DNA of 14,697 bases, from positions 1 to 14,697 of the forward strand of contig JALLAZ010000506.1 in assembly GCA_036939755.1 (NCBI GenBank), read 5' to 3'. The stretch comes from Stephanodiscus triporus (Eukaryota > Bacillariophyta > Thalassiosirophyceae > Thalassiosirales > Thalassiosiraceae). The translations under genes and the position numbers were made by a program. Shown piece by piece: positions 9,369 through 14,697 of this stretch. Every line of letters starts with the position of its first letter. The stretch's first letter is position 1. The notes under the pieces were generated by a model. That model did no database searches. It was not told the origin of the DNA and saw only the letters and a program-made list of their open reading frames with translations.

Positions 9369-10199
9369 TTATCTTGGCATCACCCCCCCTGACATTGCTT
9401 GGTCAATCAAATTATCGACAGCATTTGTGAACAATTCGCATCGTATTGGCATTTCCAACTCATAAAATGGATCCTTCTATAAGAAGGATGTTGAATGGAG
9501 GAAACGAAATTGTACAAGGAATAATCTCTGAGTATCTCATACAGTGTGTTTCGCAGTTTCATCACTCTCCACATCATTCTCACCAAGGCACAATCGGAAT
9601 AGAGGACGTATATTTCACGTAGCACCGCATCTAACCCGGACGTTCCTGGCTCTGCACTATTATTTCATCAGATTTTGTTGAGTTTGGAAAGTAAAGAAAT
9701 AGACGGAGAATGAAAGATGCAACAGGTAAGGGGTTGGGAGACGACAGCAGATTTAATGATTGATCGACTAATGTCTAAACAGAATCAGAACTCACGTGAG
9801 CACGAATTTGATCCCTGTCCTAGTTTGCAAGCACCTGAGGATGACCCCCCCTCCTTCAATTTGTTCGATTCCATCATCGGCCCCCGCTATTGTTGAAACG
9901 AATCCAAAGTGCCACGGCGGCAACAGAAATAAAATTGCGGACAAAAATGATAGAACACAGGTTCTTACGAAGGTGGTCGATGTAACACGGGCAATATTAG
10001 TGTGTGCCCACTCACCCGAGTTCTTGTTCCCCGGCAACTTCACAGGAGAGGCCTCCGCGGCGATGGCATGCAATGAATGAAACGTCGAGCCAATCCGGAG
10101 CCATTCGTTGGTGCCAATCTTGGGCGCCGTCGGCCCAAGGGAACGATGAAGGATGAGACCTCCCGATTTGTTCACAATGAATAGGTGCAGGAAACCCAT
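9369..10199 (-). CDS. TRS23: TRAPP complex subunit Trs23 / TRAPPC4 (synbindin family)
   Basis: Minus-strand four-exon model: 10016-10199, 9796-9886, 9584-9656 and 9369-9476. All junctions are GT-AG, phases agree at each, and the product is 151 aa. The family is recognised from FIVNKSGGLILHRSLG at the N-terminus, WLRIGSTFHSLHAIAAEASP, then LRCLQTRTGIKFVLTAEPG, LDAVLREIYVLYSDCAL and the C-terminal KDPFYELEMPIRCELF. These match, in order, conserved blocks of human TRAPPC4 and plant TRS23. Trs23 is a longin-fold core subunit of TRAPP, the cytosolic tethering complex that activates Rab1/Ypt1 for ER-to-Golgi and Golgi traffic. Like plant versions (about 140 aa), this one lacks the internal PDZ-like insertion of the animal protein. 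The start at 10199 places the first beta strand (GFLHLFIVN) where the family has it. It is divergently arranged with the EAPP gene. Confidence 0.93.
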
Positions 10200-10414
10200 C
10201 TCGAGAGATCTAGGATGTGATATCGGCTACTCAGAGATGACTTCGTAAATTAATGTTGTTCGTGCGGTTTTTGCTTGGCCTGTCTCTCCTTGGTATGTAT
10301 CGTACTCTATTGTACTTCGGCGCCAAGAGATTCCATCCCGCCGGCCGACCCGCCCCTCCCCCTCGCGTTCTCCTTCTCCAAACTCCAACACGAAATCAGA
10401 ATATTCTGCACAAC
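10200..10414. promoter_or_regulatory. Shared divergent promoter region of TRS23 and EAPP
   Basis: Only 215 bp separate the TRS23 start codon (minus, 10199) from the preferred EAPP start codon (plus, 10415), so both promoters and both 5' UTRs must lie here or overlap coding sequence. The right half (10330-10380) is C-rich on the plus strand, as in a pyrimidine-rich leader. I see no clear TATA element. An in-frame upstream ATG at 10253 is discussed under the EAPP gene. Confidence 0.5.
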
Positions 10415-11476
10415 ATGGAGGAAGAGAACATCATTCCGGCCCATCATCTAGCCATCGACGTGGCCGCAGTCGTCTCCGAAACGGACGCGGCTCATTCGCA
10501 CTCCTCCGGCGATGAAGACGAAGGCTGGCTTTCGAGTCGCCACCACCGTGCTAGGCGATGCGTTGTCACTGCAGAATCGACAATCCATGAAACTTCTCGT
10601 CTTGACGACGATGATGATTCCGATGATGATGATGATGACGGTGCAGACATGAAAGATGAAGCCGAAGGTCCGGAAGATTTGTATTGCGAAAACATGGATG
10701 AAGATGACGAAGCTTGGGTCTACAAACACATGCGAAGTGGGAGGGAAGAATTGGTGCACGTAAGACAGCAACTGCGGAGCGATTCTGCGAACGCAAACGA
10801 TGATCAGACGAAGAGCAACGACGAGCGCAACCCTAAGAAAATTAGAGGAGCTACAAATCTCGACGAACGAGCTGATCTATACGGAGACGTATCAACGAGT
10901 CGGCAAACAAAAAATGTGGGCGACAAATCAAACACAAGAAATCCAACGAGTGAAAATCTGGAAAGGGACAATGTCAAAGAATCATCCAGCAAAGGAGAGC
11001 CTCTAATCACTCATCACTCCCACCTGAAGCAAGCCCTACTTCTGAAGCCGCGTACGTCGGACGCCATACTCTCTTGCCCACGTTGTTTCAACACTGTGTG
11101 TATGGATTGCCAGCAACACGAAAGATATGCCAACCAGTTCAGGGCGATGTTCGTCATGAACATTGGTGTGGACTGGAATAAACGAATGGTATACGATGAT
11201 GCAGTAGGTGGGCTCAAATTGGATGCCGCCACGTCCATTGCAGGGACTGCTGGGGGGAGGGTGCAATTGGAAGATAATGCGTTCGTCGATGATGCAACTG
11301 CTCCGGATATGATCCCCCGTGAGGACGCGCTTGATCACAATGCATCATCATCAAACGATGGAGAGAAAGCGGTGTTGTACTATTCTGTCCATTGCAGTTA
11401 TTGCCAATGGGAGGTGGCGGCATTGGATATGACGGATGAAGTATACTACTTCTATGGCTGCATTGCATCTGCTTGA
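10415..11476 (+). CDS. EAPP: E2F-associated phosphoprotein (EAPP) family protein
   Basis: Single exon, 353 aa from Met at 10415. The family signature is at the C-terminal end: DAILSCPRCFNTVCMDCQQH (Cys221, 224, 229, 232), then ERYANQFRAMFVMNIG, and after a spacer HCSYCQWEVAALD (Cys327, 330) with DEVYYFYGCIASA at the end. This parallels human EAPP (CPACMTTLCLDCQRH, YRAMFVMN, CTECSTEVAV, DEVFHFFNVLAS) and suggests one zinc site built from paired Cys motifs. The N-terminal half is acidic and disordered, with a run of Asp/Ser at about 64-75, and EDDEAWVYKHMR aligns with the family's short central block. In mammals EAPP is nuclear, binds activating E2Fs and affects cell-cycle genes; that role in this organism is inference. 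The frame is open back to an ATG at 10253, which would add 54 residues beginning with a hydrophobic segment; I prefer 10415 because a hydrophobic leader is out of place on a nuclear protein. Confidence 0.9.
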   Translation: MEEENIIPAHHLAIDVAAVVSETDAAHSHSSGDEDEGWLSSRHHRARRCVVTAESTIHETSRLDDDDDSDDDDDDGADMKDEAEGPEDLYCENMDEDDEAWVYKHMRSGREELVHVRQQLRSDSANANDDQTKSNDERNPKKIRGATNLDERADLYGDVSTSRQTKNVGDKSNTRNPTSENLERDNVKESSSKGEPLITHHSHLKQALLLKPRTSDAILSCPRCFNTVCMDCQQHERYANQFRAMFVMNIGVDWNKRMVYDDAVGGLKLDAATSIAGTAGGRVQLEDNAFVDDATAPDMIPREDALDHNASSSNDGEKAVLYYSVHCSYCQWEVAALDMTDEVYYFYGCIASA

Positions 11477-12020
11477 GAGTTTGCTGGGAAGCAGTTGTTT
11501 AAGCAGGTCAATGACTGATGTGACCATGGCCTGACATGCGTTTAATGAATTGAAGCCCGCTGAGTGAGGTTTTTGTGGTGCCTTCAGTTGAAGTGAATAT
11601 ATCTAGTAGGAAATCATAGTTGCACATTACTACAGCCTTCAGTAAAACCTAAAATCAATAATTGGCTGGGTATATTCATATCCCACTAAACACATGACGA
11701 AACTCGTTTTCTCCCGCGATATCGTAATATTTTACCGCCCCTATAGACTGGGCTTTATTTCAACTTCAAACGGTGCCTTTGGATGTGGTAAACCGATGCC
11801 CCTCGAGGAAGTACTATGTGGTCCAGAATTGTACCTCTTTCTTGTGTAGACATGGTAGTTTCACGTTAGCCAAAGTCGAACAGGGCTTTGTTAGGGTGTT
11901 TGGAGGCCCTCCTTGAAAAATGCTCATGGGAAACCACGTTGGGAATGAATGGCAATGATCGCGCTGATGGTCATGATGTGTATTCAAGAAACGCTATGGT
12001 AGGTAAGTACGATAGTACAA
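11477..12020. other. Intergenic sequence between the EAPP gene and the plastid-protein gene
   Basis: No gene or RNA is recognised. The left part should hold the EAPP 3' UTR. At about 11709-11719 there is ttctcccgcga, a weak E2F-like match. Short frames at 11888-12133 and on the opposite strand have no protein-like character. Confidence 0.5.
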
Positions 12021-12034
12021 TTTTCCCGCCAAAA
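12021..12034 (+). promoter_or_regulatory. Exact E2F/DP consensus site
   Basis: The sequence TTTTCCCGCCAAAA fits the classical E2F consensus TTTSSCGCSAAA in full. It ends about 100 bp before the start codon of the gene at 12135. A CA-rich, G-poor leader (about 12050-12130) follows, typical of a 5' UTR, so the site is in promoter-proximal position. Binding is inferred from sequence only. Confidence 0.6.
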
Positions 12035-12134
12035 AACGTACCCCTTTTTCTTGAAGAAACCACAAACCACACTCAACACACTTCGACCTTTCACACACTC
12101 TCTTCTCCCCACACACATCAATTGTCGGGCTAAC

Positions 12135-12587
12135 ATGAAGCTTTTCTTTGCCATTACAACTTTCACACTGGCGGGCACGATTCATGCATTCTCGCCAGCC
12201 GTACTACTGCCGGTATCATTAGCACTACAGGCTTCTTGCCGTCCATCGACGCAGCTTCACTCGACTCTTGACAAAGATAGGATCAAAAAAGCCGGGGCAG
12301 GAATAACTACCAAGGCGCCAGGTGATCTTTGCCTGTACGACCCGAACGAAGATGGGAAAATGCAAGGGTCGAACACTCTCCTGGATCGCATAGATAGAGG
12401 CGCATCTTTCATTCTCTCTGTCGCCGACGAGACGCCCCGATCGCCCGCCCCAATCAAATCCCCACCGCCAACTCCTACGACTAAACAGATTACAGCGATC
12501 AAACCAAACATCTTTACTACAAACTTGACAAAATTGCTCAAGGGAGAATTGGACACCAGATTCAAGTGGGAAAGATCACAATATTGA
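12135..12587 (+). CDS. Small plastid-targeted protein of unknown function
   Basis: 150 aa, single exon. Residues 1-18 form a signal peptide (MKLFFAITTFTLAGTIHA) and the next residues are FSPAV, so cleavage would leave Phe at +1. That is the 'ASAFAP'-type rule for diatom proteins imported into the complex plastid. Residues 19-45 are Ser/Thr/Leu-rich with few acidic residues, like a transit peptide. The mature part has a striking block at about 50-92 (KKAGAGITTKAPGDLCLYDP, NEDGKMQGSNTLLDRID, RGASF), a Pro/Thr linker at 101-117, and a basic tail (LTKLLKGELDTRFKWERSQY). I do not recognise the family. The in-frame ATG at 12051 lies in the CA-rich leader and would bury the signal peptide, so 12135 is preferred. 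No transmembrane segment is seen after the leader. Confidence 0.75.
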   Translation: MKLFFAITTFTLAGTIHAFSPAVLLPVSLALQASCRPSTQLHSTLDKDRIKKAGAGITTKAPGDLCLYDPNEDGKMQGSNTLLDRIDRGASFILSVADETPRSPAPIKSPPPTPTTKQITAIKPNIFTTNLTKLLKGELDTRFKWERSQY

Positions 12588-13371
12588 TGTTTTGATGTAA
12601 CTAGCAGGTACAATAGGACGTCAACTAAATTGACAGTCTCATTTTAATGCTGAACAGAGTAACATAAGATATCTCGACCTAGACGGAGGGTGCGTTTCGC
12701 CTAAGCTTCCCGGAGGATTTGTGAAAACTAGGTATCGAATCGGCTAGGCACTGCGAGATTTCTTTTTCACTAACTCCAGGGATTCTCGATAAAAGGGTCG
12801 GGTAACATTTTTTATCGGACTATTTTTTTATTTTAGCATTCATACTAGTCTGTTGCAGGAGTAACCTGAGGCATTAGATTCATTAATTTAGGGACCGTAA
12901 CAATATACTCATCGGAACTTCATTAATTTGTAACTTTATCATATCTTCACATGAAAATTACTTATGCAATCTTGATCTGGATCAAGTCAGCCAGTTCTTC
13001 CTGGTTTGGACACTTGTGTGACTTGGTCAGGGGCACTTGGAGGAGTCATATCGAGAGCTCTAAGAAGCAGAGTGGCGCTCTCGATAGAAAAGTACTGCAC
13101 AGTCTAATCAGATTTGTCAATCGGGGGACCACTAAAGGATGATTGCATCATTTGACCAGAACTAAATTTTTCGAGAAATTATGTACGCAATCTGGATCCG
13201 TTTCGTATGAAGTCAGCCAGTTTGATCTGGTGCGGACGAGGAAGACAGTGACGACTGCCCAGACACATCTCAGCAGTAGTACATGGGTGCCACTTATTAA
13301 AGTTCTAAGCACCAGCTTCGAGATTACAAACCAAACATTCTTTTCGCGCCAACTTTCTTGATGCCTCTCTT
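12588..13371. other. Intergenic region between convergent genes
   Basis: The upstream plus-strand gene and the downstream minus-strand RDR gene end toward each other here, so both 3' UTRs are expected. About 12800-12960 is AT-rich. Small frames at 12951-13142 and 13143-13361 show no family resemblance. The only structure I see is a diverged duplicated segment, listed separately. Confidence 0.5.
12953..13237. repeat. Pair of diverged direct repeats, about 60 bp each
   Basis: The segment 12953-13012 resembles 13174-13237. Both have gaaaatta/gagaaatta, then tatgcaatct/tacgcaatct, ggatc, an identical agtcagccagtt, and ctggt..ggac in the same order. Spacing between copies is about 220 bp. They may be an old local duplication or remnants of a repeat family. 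Confidence 0.5.
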
Positions 13372-14697
13372 CTAGTCTCTAATTTCAGAAGATTTTTCCT
13401 CTTTTGATGTCAGTAAATGCTGAAGAGACCTTGGCAATTTGTCGTGGAGATGTCGTGGAAGATTGACGGTACCGCCATGCTTCTGAACATCCATAGCATC
13501 TTTGTACGCCCTTATGGATGAAGTGAAAAAAAACAAGATCAGTCAACGTCAACGCAACTGAATGGCGGCGAAAATCCAACATAACTCACTTAGCATAAGC
13601 AATTGCATTCTCATCAAATAGATCAATTGAACCATGAGGCCTCTTCGAGGAATCCTTGCAAAACCCGTAAAGCTTACCCACAAGCTTGTTAGCAGCTCGT
13701 TGTCGGGGGAAATCGCTGCAAGACCAAAAGCGAAAGGGGTGAGTATTCATATAAAGATCGAAAGAACTGAACCGCCAACACTACTCAGTACTCACAGCAT
13801 TTGGTCCTGCGCCTTGCTCAGCCACTTACTGTCTGAGCTTTTTGCGAATTTTGACTCTTTCTCCACAGACTTTGCTCCAGCCGGCAGCTCCAGCTTGTTG
13901 AGTTCTCGTCGTGCCTTTGATGTAAGTTTGTCATCGCTGCGAATCAAGTGTTGAATTATTTTTTCGTCCCACATCACAAAGTAGTCTGTCAAATATACAT
14001 AGTAGTCGAACGACCAGCATGATGAGACAACGGAGGCGATAGACAACAAAACGAAGAGTCGGGACGTCAGTTTTTCCTTACCATCACCGTCAAGATCACC
14101 ATCTGCCATGCACAGAGTAGGATGGAGTACAACGTGATCGGGTAAGAAATGATGTAACTAAAATACAAATAGTCTGGAAAATTCATACGATACCTGCAAT
14201 TACACACGGCAAGGGCGTTGATCCCTCATTTGACCTGGGGAAAATTATGGTGCCAAACCCATAGCTACAGAGCATGTCCCAATCATCCTTGCTCATCTCT
14301 TTTGGTTTGCTTCCTATGACAGATACCAATTTCGCATCTGCGGGTTCCAAGCACGGACTTCGAGAGAGATACACCTTTGCATGGACTTCGCCGAATAGTG
14401 CACGATTTTTGTCGCTGTCGATGGTATATCCAGAGATGAACACTTTCCTCTGTGGAATGGCCCCAGTTGGATCTATGCAACCCTTCAAGTGAGCTAAACA
14501 ACGAAGTAGGTAAATTCAAAACCGTAAGAACCAAGAGCTCAAAAATGTCATGACAAGGTGTGGTGATCAATGTCTTACCGTGTTTCAAAGACTTCGGATT
14601 TTTTTGCTGCCCGTGTGTATGCTTTGACTTCTGACACTTTGACGCCATGCCCAATCAGCATTCGTTGATACATTTCACTGAGTACTTTTCTGCGATC
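13372..14697 (-). CDS. RDR: Cellular RNA-dependent RNA polymerase (RDR), C-terminal part, truncated by window edge
   Basis: Minus-strand exons: 14579 up to at least 14697 (incomplete), 14194-14493, 14082-14102, 13796-13985, 13590-13715 and 13372-13510. All are GT-AG with introns of 79-96 nt, and phases agree from 14493 down to the TAG at 13372. The encoded order is HLKGCIDPTGAIPQRKVFIS, VYLSRSPCLEPADAKLVSV, GTIIFPRSNEGSTPLPC, then DGDLDGD joined to DYFVMWDE, and finally AANKLVGKLYGFC, AYKDAMDVQKHGG. This follows the eukaryotic RDR family (PF05183): a PCLHPGD-like block, FP, the catalytic DLDGD-YFV-WD loop, and the AVDFPKTG-distal helices. Family members make double-stranded RNA in RNA silencing. 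The PCLHPGD block reads PCLEPAD here. About 258 residues of the C-terminus are covered. In the 14579-14697 exon, the frame open to the window edge and the frame that splices correctly differ by one base (see findings). Confidence 0.9.
14082..14102 (-). other. 21-nt microexon encoding the RDR catalytic aspartates
   Basis: On the minus strand, GCATGGCAG ends one intron at 14103 and GTAAGG starts the next at 14081, leaving 21 nt between. With one base carried in from the upstream exon and one carried out, it reads D-G-D-L-D-G-D, and the next exon continues Y-F-V-M-W-D-E. The three aspartates of the family's DxDGD metal-binding loop all lie here. The flanking introns are 91 nt (14103-14193) and 96 nt (13986-14081). 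Confidence 0.85.

Noticed and set aside
9792..10199. Single-exon 135-aa minus-strand gene
   Set aside because: It reads through a GT-AG intron (9887-10015). The family similarity to Trs23 is interrupted there and resumes exactly when the intron is removed, so the four-exon model is preferred.
13792..14109. Single-exon minus-strand protein starting MADGDLDGDG
   Set aside because: This is the RDR microexon, the following intron and exon 13796-13985 read through together; the intron codes for unrelated hydrophobic residues between DLDGD and YFVMWDE.

Overview
The window looks like nuclear DNA from a diatom or close stramenopile relative. Three things support this. Several genes on both strands have short GT-AG introns (most 79-139 nt). 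There is a decayed Ty1/copia retrotransposon of the diatom 'CoDi' type. One gene encodes a precursor with a signal peptide followed by an A|F cleavage context, the pattern of diatom plastid import. The species cannot be named from sequence alone.

Layout. (1) 587-3403, plus strand: a three-exon gene for a secreted or type I membrane protein of 690 aa with five cysteine-rich 'CxxCPxG...TC...CCP' repeats and one transmembrane helix. Its last codons and its stop lie inside a retrotransposon LTR. (2) 3381-8033: a copia/CoDi element in minus orientation between two diverged LTRs. Gag, protease, reverse transcriptase and RNase H remnants are readable, but stops and frameshifts are many and the integrase core is missing. 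(3) 8034-9368: AT-rich sequence with no gene I can defend. (4) 9369-10199, minus strand: a four-exon gene for the TRAPP vesicle-tethering subunit Trs23/TRAPPC4. (5) 10415-11476, plus strand: an EAPP (E2F-associated phosphoprotein) family gene, head-to-head with TRS23. (6) 12135-12587, plus strand: a small, probably plastid-targeted protein of unknown function, with an exact E2F consensus about 100 bp upstream of its start. (7) 13372-14697, minus strand, running off the right edge: the C-terminal part of a eukaryotic cellular RNA-dependent RNA polymerase (RDR, RNA silencing). I read it as at least six exons, with the catalytic DLDGD motif on a 21-nt microexon.

The genes do not form a pathway; this is ordinary mixed eukaryotic gene order. 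The points most worth checking are the RDR catalytic microexon and a possible frameshift upstream of it, the LTR-supplied C-terminus of the cysteine-rich protein, and a 12-nt complementarity between the LTR and the primer-binding position of the retroelement that resembles a self-priming arrangement. The E2F site is a further candidate. Gene models here are hand-built by joining reading frames across GT-AG introns and by remembered family similarity; no search or alignment software was run.
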